Of a stretch of 10,085 nucleotides of DNA, positions 1 to 5,809 are shown piece by piece. The translations under genes and the position numbers were made by a program. Every line of letters starts with the position of its first letter. Position 1 is the stretch's first letter. The notes beneath the pieces were generated by a model, which saw only the letters and a program-made list of their open reading frames with translations, was not told the DNA's origin and did not search any database. The stretch spans positions 1 to 10,085 of the forward strand of contig USCP01000052.1 of assembly GCA_900553245.1 (NCBI GenBank). Reading direction: 5' to 3'. Source of the DNA: an uncultured Peptococcaceae bacterium. Its GTDB lineage: Bacteria > Bacillota > Peptococcia > Peptococcales > Peptococcaceae.

Positions 1-861
1 AAGATGGAAGAGACAGGTCGCAAGTGGCCCGGTCACCGCCGATGCCAAGGTCGGCCCCACCCAAATCCAAGGGTTGCGCACAATATTGCCCATTTGCAGC
101 ATAGAAGTGCCCAGTCCTTGGCTAATCAGTCCACTCCAACGGTTTTCTTTAAAGCTCATCACTGCAAAGCCAACCATTTGCGCACAGCAACCGGCCACCG
201 CTGCGCCACCGGCAAGACCGGTTAAGCCAAAGGCCGCGCAAATGGCAGCGGAGGAAATTGGCAACGTGAGGGCAATCCCTACAAGCACACTCACCAGAAT
301 CCCCATAAAGAACGGTTGCAGCTCGGTGGCCCACATAATAAGGCTCCCTACCTTCATCGCAGCAGCGCCCAAAGGTGGGGCCCACCATGCCGACAGTGCG
401 ACACCAATGCCGATGGTGACCAAAGGCGTCACTAAAATATCAATCTTTGTTTCCTTGCTGACTGCCTTGCCAATCTCAGCAGCGACAATGGCAACAAAGA
501 GCACGGAGAGAGGTCCGCCGGCGCCCCCCAAGGCATTGGCAGAGAAGCCCACAGTGATTAAAGAAAACAGCACCAACGGCGGACAGTGCAGTGCATAACC
601 AATCGCCACCGCCATGGCAGGGCCGCTCATGGCAGATGCCAAGCCCCCCACGGTGTAGTCGGTTCCATTGATTGTAGCAACCGTCTGTGTCAATGCTTCA
701 ATGTGAAACTGAGTACCGATGGTGTTGATAATGGTACCGATTAACAGTGAACAAAAGAGCCCTTGGGCCATCGCCCCAAGGGCGTCAATGCCGTAGCGAC
801 GTAACGAAATTTCGATGTCCTTGCGTTTTAAGAAAGCGCGAAATTGATTCAAACCTCTCAT
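1..861 (-). CDS. PTS-type sugar transporter subunit IIC, PTS_EIIC_2 family (3' end beyond window)
   Basis: Read on the minus strand, 287 uninterrupted codons run to the left edge, so the C-terminus is missing (relatives are roughly 330-350 residues, from memory). The protein is almost wholly hydrophobic and Gly/Ala-rich. It carries the stretches I associate with PTS_EIIC_2 permeases: FIDALGAMA-like near residue 30 (here YGIDALGAMAQGLF), WATELQPFFMGI, LTLPISSAAICAAFGL, AGCCAQMVGFAVMSFKENRW and GLGTSMLQMGNIV. Such proteins are multi-pass inner-membrane proteins annotated as sugar PTS IIC subunits; their substrates are mostly unknown, and no IIA or IIB partner is visible here. The start is uncertain. 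The ATG at 861 abuts its only AAAGG with no spacer, whereas a TTG three codons on (852) sits 8 bases after AAAGGA and has better spacing. The gene has its own promoter at 909-937 and a short leader with a hairpin. Confidence 0.87.
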   Translation of the reverse strand, partial: MRGLNQFRAFLKRKDIEISLRRYGIDALGAMAQGLFCSLLIGTIINTIGTQFHIEALTQTVATINGTDYTVGGLASAMSGPAMAVAIGYALHCPPLVLFSLITVGFSANALGGAGGPLSVLFVAIVAAEIGKAVSKETKIDILVTPLVTIGIGVALSAWWAPPLGAAAMKVGSLIMWATELQPFFMGILVSVLVGIALTLPISSAAICAAFGLTGLAGGAAVAGCCAQMVGFAVMSFKENRWSGLISQGLGTSMLQMGNIVRNPWIWVGPTLASAVTGPLATCLFHL

Positions 862-880
862 CCTTTCAAACTTATGTACA

Positions 881-902
881 GTTGGGTGACAAGACACCCG
901 AC
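881..902 (-). promoter_or_regulatory. Hairpin at the predicted 5' end of the IIC transcript
   Basis: On the minus strand GTCGGGTG and CACCCAAC flank a six-base loop, giving an eight-pair stem with one G-T pair. With the promoter at 909-937 the transcript should start near 902, so the stem would sit at the very 5' end of the mRNA, about 20 bases before the ribosome site. It may stabilise the message or help control initiation. This is inference; the stem is short. Confidence 0.35.
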
Positions 903-908
903 TTTTTC

Positions 909-937
909 ATTTTATAGGGATAAAATCATTGCGTCAA
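909..937 (-). promoter_or_regulatory. Sigma-A type promoter of the IIC gene
   Basis: On the minus strand a TTGACG -35 box (932-937) is followed after exactly 17 bases by a TAAAAT -10 box (909-914, part of TATAAAAT). Both boxes are near consensus and the spacing is ideal. The predicted start near 902 leaves a leader of about 40 bases before the ATG. Confidence 0.7.
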
Positions 938-999
938 GCCATTGACTGATTGTTGTTCATCCGTTGCTTTGCAAGGCTTGGAACGGTAGCCAAAATGGC

Positions 1000-1014
1000 G
1001 AAAAGGCGCTTTCA
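1000..1014. promoter_or_regulatory. Weak cre-like half site between the divergent promoters
   Basis: The stretch contains the inverted repeat AAAG-GCG-CTTT. Read on the minus strand it begins TGAAAGCG, matching the left half of a CcpA catabolite (cre) site, but the right half (CCTTTTC) departs from consensus. It lies upstream of both the IIC promoter and the lipoprotein promoter. CcpA control of a PTS-like gene would be plausible, but the match is partial. Confidence 0.2.
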
Positions 1015-1016
1015 TG

Positions 1017-1045
1017 TTGACTTTTAGAGGGGATTGTGTTGTAAT
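1017..1045 (+). promoter_or_regulatory. Sigma-A type promoter of the lipoprotein gene
   Basis: TTGACT (1017-1022), a 17-base spacer, then TGTAAT (1040-1045). Each box differs from consensus at one base. The predicted start near 1052 gives a leader of about 90 bases in which I see no strong hairpin. Confidence 0.65.
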
Positions 1046-1142
1046 AAATTCGTGATATTTTTACTAATTTGAAACTTTTGCCACTATCCGGACAAATCGG
1101 TGTAAATGCCTGATAAAGACTGTTGGGAAGGGAGATGGGTGA

Positions 1143-2333
1143 ATGAAGTTTTCTAAAAAAATACTCGCTTTAATTTTGATGCTTGCCGTGACAACATTGC
1201 CAGCCTGTGGCAATGGCGGTGATGAAGCACAAGGGTCCGTCGCCACTGAGACAACAGAAGAAAAGGCAGATGCCTTGGATTTGACTGGAAGTTGGATCGC
1301 TGAGACGCAGGGAAGCGGCTACTATCTTGCAGGGTTTATCCATGGCGATTTGATTGAATTGCACTGGGTCAGCAGTACCGATCAGCATGGCTCTGTATAT
1401 TGGGCAGGGACCTATAAAGCGCCAAAGGAAGCAACGGATAGCTACAGCTGGAACTCTGAACGTGATGAAGACATCATGGCTACCACAAGCCACGGGGCAC
1501 CGGATGCCAGCCGTCATTTCAGCTATCAGGATGGCAAGCTCGTTTTAGAAGCGGGTCAACAAGGCTATGAAGTAATCTTGGTGCCATCTGAAACCGATTA
1601 TACCTATCTGGCAGTAGAAGGCATCGATCCGGATGATAAGGACGACAAGAAAGACAAAGACGATAAGAAGGACAAAGATGACAAGAAGGATGAGCCAAGC
1701 GACACCAGTGTGAGCAATGTTGAGGCTGCAAAAGCTGAAACCGTTAAAAATGTGAAGCTGGTGGATAGCGGCTATGCCATTGAACACGTTGGCAATGGTG
1801 TATCCATGGTCTATTACGGCGTTGAATTGGCAAACCTCAACAAATACAATGCCATCAAGTCCCCAACCATTGAAATCACCGTACGCGCTAAGGACGGTAG
1901 CTTGGTCAGCAAGCAGAAACGTACCTTAGACGGCATTGCACCGGATACACGCGTGGTTTTTGGTGACACCATCAAATGCAAAAACGGCCAAGCCGATTCT
2001 GTGGAAATCAAGGTCAAGAACACCGACTATGACATCACCCCATATGAAGGCTCCGGCGTCTTTGCGGCAAGTGACCTCAAGGTCAGCGATGTCAAAGAAA
2101 AGCATGAAGACAATCGTGCCATCTACACCGGTACCGTGACCAATAACACCGCCTACGATATTCCGGGCGTATTGGTCAGCGTGGTTTACTACAAAGGTGG
2201 CAAAATCGTCGGTGGCTCCACTGAACGCCTTGATAGCATTCCGGCCAATGAAAAGACAACGTTTAATATCCAAAACAGAAGTACATTTAATGGTTATGAT
2301 GAATATGAAGTCTTTGCTACCGTAGAATCTTAA
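1143..2333 (+). CDS. Cell-surface lipoprotein with charged linker and tandem beta-sandwich-like modules
   Basis: The 396-residue product starts with a basic, hydrophobic signal peptide and the lipobox L19-P-A-C22, so it is probably lipidated at Cys22 and held on the outer face of the membrane. Residues about 45-152 form a Trp/Tyr-rich module (LTGSWIAET at 48, VYWAGTY at 85) like modules I recall in other Gram-positive surface proteins; I know no family name for it. A linker at 162-187 repeats DDKKDK. The C-terminal half holds two similar modules, about 198-296 and 308-396, resembling FxLYD/DUF3426-type beta-sandwich domains (second module: YTGTVTNNTAYDIPGVLVSV, then a Pro-Ala-Asn turn). Function is unknown; binding or envelope sensing is possible. 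The ribosome site GGGAAGGGAG lies 8 bases before the ATG. It is a single-gene unit with its own promoter and terminator. Confidence 0.88.
   Translation: MKFSKKILALILMLAVTTLPACGNGGDEAQGSVATETTEEKADALDLTGSWIAETQGSGYYLAGFIHGDLIELHWVSSTDQHGSVYWAGTYKAPKEATDSYSWNSERDEDIMATTSHGAPDASRHFSYQDGKLVLEAGQQGYEVILVPSETDYTYLAVEGIDPDDKDDKKDKDDKKDKDDKKDEPSDTSVSNVEAAKAETVKNVKLVDSGYAIEHVGNGVSMVYYGVELANLNKYNAIKSPTIEITVRAKDGSLVSKQKRTLDGIAPDTRVVFGDTIKCKNGQADSVEIKVKNTDYDITPYEGSGVFAASDLKVSDVKEKHEDNRAIYTGTVTNNTAYDIPGVLVSVVYYKGGKIVGGSTERLDSIPANEKTTFNIQNRSTFNGYDEYEVFATVES
1641..1691 (+). repeat. In-frame 18-base tandem repeat encoding DDKKDK
   Basis: Two full 18-base units and most of a third encode DDKKDK, DDKKDK and DDKKD (residues 167-183) in the lipoprotein linker. 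The units differ by synonymous GAC/GAT and AAA/AAG changes, which suggests selection for the charged pattern or old copies. Copy number could vary between strains. Confidence 0.8.
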
Positions 2334-2342
2334 GAAAAATGA

Positions 2343-2371
2343 GACCGTTCTCAAGGGAGAACGGTCTTTTT
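2343..2371 (+). terminator. Intrinsic terminator of the lipoprotein gene
   Basis: GACCGTTCTC and GAGAACGGTC form a perfect ten-pair stem around the loop AAGG, followed by TTTTT. It begins nine bases after the stop codon. The A-run before the stem would also let it work on the other strand. Confidence 0.93.
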
Positions 2372-2405
2372 ATATAGGCGTAGCACTCAATTCTCCCGAC
2401 GGTAG

Positions 2406-2435
2406 ATTGCGCAATAAGGCTGGTGACGGTACACT
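2406..2435 (+). promoter_or_regulatory. Possible promoter with overlapping palindrome, upstream of the XRE regulator
   Basis: TTGCGC (2407-2412), 17 bases, TACACT (2430-2435). The -35 match is poor and the -10 match moderate, and the implied start leaves only about 15 bases before the ATG, so this is tentative. The perfect ten-base palindrome ATTGCGCAAT (2406-2415) overlaps the -35 box and could be an operator for the regulator encoded just downstream. Confidence 0.3.
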
Positions 2436-2456
2436 GGAAGGCAAGGAGGTGGGACT

Positions 2457-3182
2457 ATGTCCGAGATTGATTGCGAAAAATTCGGTGCTTTTTTACAGAC
2501 CCTTCGCAAAGAAAAGAATATGACTCAGCAGGAGCTGGGAGAAAAGCTCTTTGTTTCCAACAAGACGGTGAGTAAATGGGAGCGTGGTGCGAGCTTGCCT
2601 AATATTGGGCTTTTGTTGCCCTTAGCAGCGCTCTTTGATGTGACTGTGACAGAGCTCTTAGAAGGAGAGCGCTCGCAAATGGTGGATGCGACACTGTCCC
2701 CAACGCCGGCGCCGGTGGAACACATCATGCAGCGATGGCATAAGGGGTGGTGTGTGGGCTGTGGTGTGGTTAGTGTACTCACCCTTTTGGGTGTGTGGCT
2801 GGTGGCGCGCGAAGCGCCGATGTTCTTGAAAGATATCGCGATGCTTTCAGCGATGATGCTCCTTTGTGCGATATGGCTCTGCGTGTTTGCCAAGGATCGA
2901 TTGCCCACTTATTATGATACGAATCGCATTGGCTTTGTCACCCAGGGCATCTTTCGTATCAATCTGGCAGGCCTTGCCATTAACAACGGCAATTGGTTGC
3001 AGATATTGACGGTTCTGCGTGGCTACATGCTAGGAACAGCAGTGTTGGTGCCGTTTGTCTGTCTTGCAGTCAGCCGAATCGGTGGCATCGCTCTTTGGGA
3101 AAGGCTACAAACGCCGTTTGTTTGGTGTGTGATGGGAGCCATAGTTCTCACGCTTTATTATGTGGGTAAACGATATGAATAA
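2457..3182 (+). CDS. Membrane-anchored XRE-family transcriptional regulator
   Basis: The 241-residue protein has an N-terminal Cro/C1-type helix-turn-helix (about residues 9-68). TQQELGEKLFVSNKTVSKWE is the classic two-helix signature, with recognition helix near 34-44. After a linker come about four membrane helices (about 98-116, 123-145, 187-207, 219-237). Between the second and third is a polar segment, LPTYYDTNRIGFVTQGIFR, that I recall in other clostridial XRE-membrane fusions. Such proteins are thought to couple DNA binding to a membrane signal, but the signal and targets are unknown here. The ribosome site AAGGAGGT lies 6 bases before the ATG. The gene stands alone and ends at a shared convergent terminator. 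Autoregulation through the ATTGCGCAAT palindrome is possible but only inferred. Confidence 0.88.
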   Translation: MSEIDCEKFGAFLQTLRKEKNMTQQELGEKLFVSNKTVSKWERGASLPNIGLLLPLAALFDVTVTELLEGERSQMVDATLSPTPAPVEHIMQRWHKGWCVGCGVVSVLTLLGVWLVAREAPMFLKDIAMLSAMMLLCAIWLCVFAKDRLPTYYDTNRIGFVTQGIFRINLAGLAINNGNWLQILTVLRGYMLGTAVLVPFVCLAVSRIGGIALWERLQTPFVWCVMGAIVLTLYYVGKRYE

Positions 3183-3185
3183 GAA

Positions 3186-3215
3186 AAAAGACGGCATCTA
3201 CGGATGTCGTCTTTT
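3186..3215. terminator. Bidirectional terminator between convergent genes
   Basis: AAAAGACGGCATC and GATGTCGTCTTTT form a 13-pair stem with one G-T pair around the loop TACG. T-runs lie on the exit side of both strands. It sits just after the stop of the XRE regulator on the plus strand and ten bases after the stop of the C_GCAxxG_C_C gene on the minus strand, so it serves both. Confidence 0.9.
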
Positions 3216-3224
3216 GTATGTCTA

Positions 3225-3620
3225 TTATTTCTTGCGCGCGTCGACCATTTCCAGCACCTTGCGGATGCAGGGGGCCACGACCTTGTCATGGCAACTGCCG
3301 TCGGGCTTTTTACCCCAGCCTAAGATGTCGCCGCAATCGGTGGCGCCGTACACATCCTTAAACCAGGTGGTATAGTCTTCCACGGCCTGCGCCATTTCTT
3401 TTTTGTCGTCGATATGCAAGGAGAGTGCCATGGCAGCGCCGGTAATGGCACCGCAGGTGATTTGGGTGCGCACCCCCCAGCCCAAGGAACGCAGCGCCTT
3501 TTGGCAGGCCTCATCTTCAAGACCAAGGGGATCGAGTCCGGCAATTTGAAACAGACATTGGGTACAGCAGTAGTCTTTCTCTTTCTTTAAGGCTTTGACT
3601 TGTTCTTCGATGGTCATCAT
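3225..3620 (-). CDS. C_GCAxxG_C_C family putative redox protein
   Basis: The product has 131 residues and eight cysteines (18, 19, 22, 39, 56, 96, 110, 118). The core CGAITGAAMALSL at 56-68 and the later DCGDILGW at 95-102 fit the C_GCAxxG_C_C family (Pfam PF09719), soluble proteins thought to bind a metal or cofactor or to act in redox chemistry; no reaction is established. The N-terminal YCCTQC (17-22) replaces the single NC often seen at the family's first position. I chose the first of two adjacent ATG codons because GGGAGG lies 7 bases upstream. A longer reading from 3683 would add 21 residues with no ribosome site and would overlap the promoter. Monocistronic, with its own promoter and terminator. 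Confidence 0.85.
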   Translation of the reverse strand: MMTIEEQVKALKKEKDYCCTQCLFQIAGLDPLGLEDEACQKALRSLGWGVRTQITCGAITGAAMALSLHIDDKKEMAQAVEDYTTWFKDVYGATDCGDILGWGKKPDGSCHDKVVAPCIRKVLEMVDARKK

Positions 3621-3627
3621 TGATAGG
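3616..3627. repeat. ATCATTGATAGG word, copy 1
   Basis: Twelve bases identical to 3778-3789. The core ATCA-T-TGAT is a short dyad. On the minus strand this copy covers the start codons of the C_GCAxxG_C_C gene and the bases just before them. It may be an operator or simply reflect similar leader sequences. Confidence 0.35.
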
Positions 3628-3654
3628 CCTCCCTTTTTTTGTTTGGATATTTTT

Positions 3655-3683
3655 ATAATAGTGGGAATAACGGTGAAAAACAA
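3655..3683 (-). promoter_or_regulatory. Promoter of the C_GCAxxG_C_C gene
   Basis: On the minus strand TTGTTT (3678-3683) is followed after 17 bases by TATTAT (3655-3660). The -10 box is a five-of-six match and the -35 box has only the TTG core. The predicted start near 3648 gives a leader of about 28 bases that includes the ribosome site. Confidence 0.55.
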
Positions 3684-3759
3684 GGAAAAATCCCAAGAAA
3701 CGGCGTAAGCACTCCAAAAGAAGTCGCTATGTCGATGGCTCGCGCTTGATAGGGGAATA

Positions 3760-3768
3760 TGCTATACT
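3760..3768 (+). promoter_or_regulatory. Extended -10 promoter of the small protein/nuclease unit
   Basis: TGCTATACT is a TGn extended -10 element with TATACT at 3763-3768. No convincing -35 box lies 16-18 bases upstream, which is acceptable for extended -10 promoters. The transcript would begin near 3775, giving a leader of about 25 bases. Confidence 0.5.
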
Positions 3769-3776
3769 GAGTAAAC

Positions 3777-3789
3777 AATCATTGATAGG
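3777..3789. repeat. ATCATTGATAGG word, copy 2, at the predicted transcription start
   Basis: Bases 3778-3789 repeat the 12-mer at 3616-3627. With the preceding A, bases 3777-3787 match an 11-mer at 8925-8935. This copy lies just after the -10 box, where a bound repressor would block transcription. The downstream AGGAGGG ribosome site overlaps its right end. Confidence 0.35.
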
Positions 3790-3800
3790 AGGGAAGGCCT

Positions 3801-4202
3801 ATGAAAGTTATTGTATGCTTGGATGACCGCAATGGGATGTGCTTTAATCATAGACGACAAAGCCGAGACTGTGCCGTTATTGCCGATATTCTCAGTAGCG
3901 CGAATGAGGCGCCCATCTGGATGAATGCCTATTCCGCATCACTTTTTGAGGCAGCTGAAAACATTCATGTGTCAGAGGCGTTTTTGACCGAAGCCCCTGA
4001 GGATGCTTGGTGCTTTGTGGAGGACCAACCGCTTAACCAGGTGCGGGCGCGCATAGATGCTTTGACTGTGTATCGTTGGAATCGTCACTATCCGGCGGAT
4101 CGACATCTTGATTTGCATTTAGAGGAATGGTCACTTGTGGCGAGTGAGGATTTTGAAGGCCATTCCCATGAAAAAATCACCAAGGAGGAATACCATTTAT
4201 GA
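3801..4202 (+). CDS. Conserved small cytosolic protein, translationally coupled to a nuclease
   Basis: The 133-residue product has no signal peptide or membrane helix. It begins MKVIVCLDDRNGMCFN-HRRQSRD and ends with HSHEKITKEEY. I recall both patterns in short clostridial proteins that databases often label 'ribonuclease Z'. That label looks wrong: the protein is far too short and lacks the metallo-beta-lactamase HxHxDH motif. The middle carries WMNAYSASLF (40-49) and YRWNRHYP (91-98). The pattern of a short beta strand, then basic and acidic conserved residues, suggests a compact alpha/beta fold, but no function is established. AGGAGGG lies 7 bases before the ATG. Its TGA overlaps the ATG of the downstream nuclease (ATGA), so the two are co-translated. 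A role linked to the nuclease, for example as intracellular inhibitor, is inference. Confidence 0.83.
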   Translation: MKVIVCLDDRNGMCFNHRRQSRDCAVIADILSSANEAPIWMNAYSASLFEAAENIHVSEAFLTEAPEDAWCFVEDQPLNQVRARIDALTVYRWNRHYPADRHLDLHLEEWSLVASEDFEGHSHEKITKEEYHL

Positions 4203-5194
4203 TGAAACAACGCAAATGGATGGCGCTGTTATTGACGATTGTAATGAGCATGAGCATCGCTACCGGTTGCGGTGCCTTAGATGACGCCGGGGTTGACCAA
4301 AACGACAAATTTACCAACAGTGCAGCCAGTGAGCAATCTGTTGAAGCGGCCGAGGAGGCGGTGAATAACGACCGTACTGTTGATATTGCAGCTACTGACG
4401 ATGTCTTTGTGCCGGAGCAGGTACCATCCTATACCGGTGCTGCCTTTACGGTGGTGCACGACAATGTGCCGTATTTTGCCGAAAGTGACCTGACCACCGA
4501 ATCCTACGAAACCTATGCGCCGTTAGACAATCTGGGGCGTTGTGGTGTGGCAATGGCCTGTGTGGGTCAAGACCTCATGCCGACCGAAAAGCGCGGCAGC
4601 ATCGGCCAGGTAAAGCCTAGTGGCTGGCGTATGGCAAAGTACGACAACGTTGACGGCAAATACCTTTATAACCGTTGCCACCTCATTGGTTACCAGCTTA
4701 GCGGCGAAAATGCCAATGAGTGTAACCTCATTACCGGTACTCGTTACCTCAACATGGAAGGGATGCTTCCGTTTGAAAATATGGTTGCCGATTACGTGAA
4801 AGAAACTGGTAACCATGTACTCTATCGTGTGACCCCTGTCTTTGCCGGCAATGACCTTGTCGCAAATGGCGTTCTTATGGAAGCTTACTCTGTGGAAGAC
4901 AAAGGCGAAGGCATTTGCTACTGTGTCTATGCCTACAATGTGCAACCGGGAATCGGTATTGACTACGCCACCGGTGAAAGCCATCTCGCAGATGAATCCG
5001 CGGTCATGGAAAATGCCAGCGTCGATGCCTCTGATGCAGAGGTACATGAATACGTCCTCAACGACAACACCATGAAATTCCACACACCGGAATGTTCTAG
5101 TGTCAAGAAAATGAAGAATCCGCAATACGTTACCACCACTCGCGAAGAAGTTCGCAACGGTGGCTATGAACCATGTAATATGTGTTGCCCGTAA
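4199..5194 (+). CDS. Secreted lipoprotein DNA/RNA non-specific endonuclease (Endonuclea_NS_2)
   Basis: The 331-residue product has a signal peptide with lipobox A21-T-G-C24 and an acidic, flexible stretch to about residue 75. The nuclease domain follows, about 76-257. LYNRCHLIGYQLSGENANEC holds the presumed general base His161, in place of the DRGH of EndA-type beta-beta-alpha metal nucleases. NLITGTRYLN follows, with Asn176 and Asn185 as candidate metal ligands, then MLPFEN. This family cleaves DNA and RNA with magnesium outside the cell, for nutrient use, DNA uptake or competition. The C-terminus (285-331) has H295-xxx-C299 and C326-xx-C329, resembling an Ada-type metal-binding module. The first of two ATGs is chosen: AAGGAGG lies 10 bases upstream and the codon overlaps the previous stop. 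A strong terminator follows. Confidence 0.9.
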   Translation: MMKQRKWMALLLTIVMSMSIATGCGALDDAGVDQNDKFTNSAASEQSVEAAEEAVNNDRTVDIAATDDVFVPEQVPSYTGAAFTVVHDNVPYFAESDLTTESYETYAPLDNLGRCGVAMACVGQDLMPTEKRGSIGQVKPSGWRMAKYDNVDGKYLYNRCHLIGYQLSGENANECNLITGTRYLNMEGMLPFENMVADYVKETGNHVLYRVTPVFAGNDLVANGVLMEAYSVEDKGEGICYCVYAYNVQPGIGIDYATGESHLADESAVMENASVDASDAEVHEYVLNDNTMKFHTPECSSVKKMKNPQYVTTTREEVRNGGYEPCNMCCP

Positions 5195-5219
5195 TAGGAA
5201 CAGTAGATTATAGCAGGAG

Positions 5220-5254
5220 AAAGTGAAGCAGAGTTGCGCTGCTTCACTTTTTTT
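5220..5254 (+). terminator. Intrinsic terminator of the nuclease unit
   Basis: AAAGTGAAGCAG and CTGCTTCACTTT form a perfect 12-pair stem around a seven-base loop, running into a tract of seven Ts. It begins 25 bases after the nuclease stop codon. Confidence 0.93.
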
Positions 5255-5270
5255 GTGCATGATAAAAAAA

Positions 5271-5310
5271 TTGTGACAAAGGCCGCACAAAATAAGGCGC
5301 CAATCGTTAA
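5271..5310 (+). promoter_or_regulatory. Possible promoter region of the sigma factor operon
   Basis: Between the nuclease terminator and the sigma gene, TTGTGACAAA (5271-5280) and CGTTAAACAG (5305-5314) look like the GAC/AAC-containing -35 and CGT-containing -10 elements of ECF promoters. They are about ten bases further apart than usual, however. No standard sigma-A pair with 16-18 base spacing is clear. If the pair is real, the sigma factor may control its own operon. Confidence 0.22.
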
Positions 5311-5335
5311 ACAGTATGAAAGGGGGTCATAGTCG

Positions 5336-5809
5336 GTGTCACTCCATATTGAAGAACACTATGATAAAATATATCGTTATTGCTATTTTAGAGTGTACGA
5401 TGCGTCACTTGCGGAGGATTTAACGCAGGAAGCGTTTTTGCGCTATTTTGAGCATTATGGGCAGGGCTCGGAAACGACGGCATTAAAGGTGCTATATACC
5501 ATTGCTCGCAATCTTTGTATCGATGACAGTCGTAGGAAACGTGTTGATGATGTCTGTGCGCTGCAAGAATCGGAGAATCCGGAGGAGCGGTTGGTGACAA
5601 AAATGTGTGTCGACATGGCTTTGGCCCAACTGTCCGACGAGGAACAGGAGTTGTTACTTTTGCGTTATGTGAATGAGGTGCCTGTGGTGGTCATGGCAGA
5701 AATGCTTGGTATCTCGAGATTTGCGGTGTATCGAAAGGTGGCGGCAGCTGCCAAGAAATTTAAAGGCGCGCTACGAAAGGAGGAAGACCATGAAAAAGTG
5801 GAAAGATGA
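5336..5809 (+). CDS. ECF-type RNA polymerase sigma factor (sigma-70 family)
   Basis: The product has 157 residues, the usual ECF size. Region 2 spans about 8-70: HYDKIYRYCYFRV, then the conserved AEDLTQEAFLRYF, then ARNLCIDDSRRK. Region 4 spans about 94-145: LSDEEQELLLLRYVNEV, then the helix-turn-helix MAEMLGISRFAVYRKVAAAA. Region 3 is absent, as expected. The start is GTG, chosen because AAAGGGGG ends 9 bases upstream; the ATG at 5316 is out of frame. The gene opens a four-gene operon and overlaps the next gene by 20 bases. The operon order (sigma, membrane protein, ABC ATPase, permease) recalls sigY-yxl of B. subtilis, so the factor probably directs its own operon when a membrane protein releases it. 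That control step is inference. Confidence 0.92.
   Translation: MSLHIEEHYDKIYRYCYFRVYDASLAEDLTQEAFLRYFEHYGQGSETTALKVLYTIARNLCIDDSRRKRVDDVCALQESENPEERLVTKMCVDMALAQLSDEEQELLLLRYVNEVPVVVMAEMLGISRFAVYRKVAAAAKKFKGALRKEEDHEKVER

Noticed and set aside
74..598. Plus-strand open frame of 174 codons
   Set aside because: It is the reverse-strand shadow of the IIC gene: the minus strand gives a continuous family-like membrane protein, and this frame has no ribosome site and an unnatural Pro/Ala/Ile-rich composition.
881..908. Plus-strand hairpin followed by TTTTT, a possible terminator
   Set aside because: No plus-strand gene lies upstream; the hairpin makes more sense as the 5' end of the minus-strand IIC transcript.
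872..910. Twelve-residue minus-strand open frame before the IIC gene, a possible leader peptide
   Set aside because: Its ATG overlaps the -10 box of the predicted promoter, so it would not be in the transcript, and it has no ribosome site.
1641..1691. Short tandem repeat that might suggest a CRISPR or other array
   Set aside because: The units are adjacent, 18 bases long, in frame and encode DDKKDK, so this is a protein linker repeat without spacers.
1926..2354. Minus-strand open frame opposite the lipoprotein
   Set aside because: It is antisense to a well-supported gene, begins inside the terminator hairpin and has no recognisable domain.
3621..3683. N-terminal extension of the C_GCAxxG_C_C protein
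   Set aside because: It would span the promoter and the ribosome site GGGAGG; the ATG at 3620 is the supported start.
3801..4202. Naming the small protein ribonuclease Z
   Set aside because: At 133 residues it is far shorter than RNase Z and lacks the HxHxDH metal-binding motif.
4523..5290. Minus-strand open frame of 255 codons opposite the nuclease
   Set aside because: It lies antisense to a clear nuclease, crosses its terminator, lacks a convincing ribosome site and has no recognisable domain.
5673..5789. N-terminal extension of the 237-residue membrane protein
   Set aside because: The added 39 residues lie wholly inside the sigma gene in another frame, and the ATG at 5790 has an ideal AAAGGAGG site.
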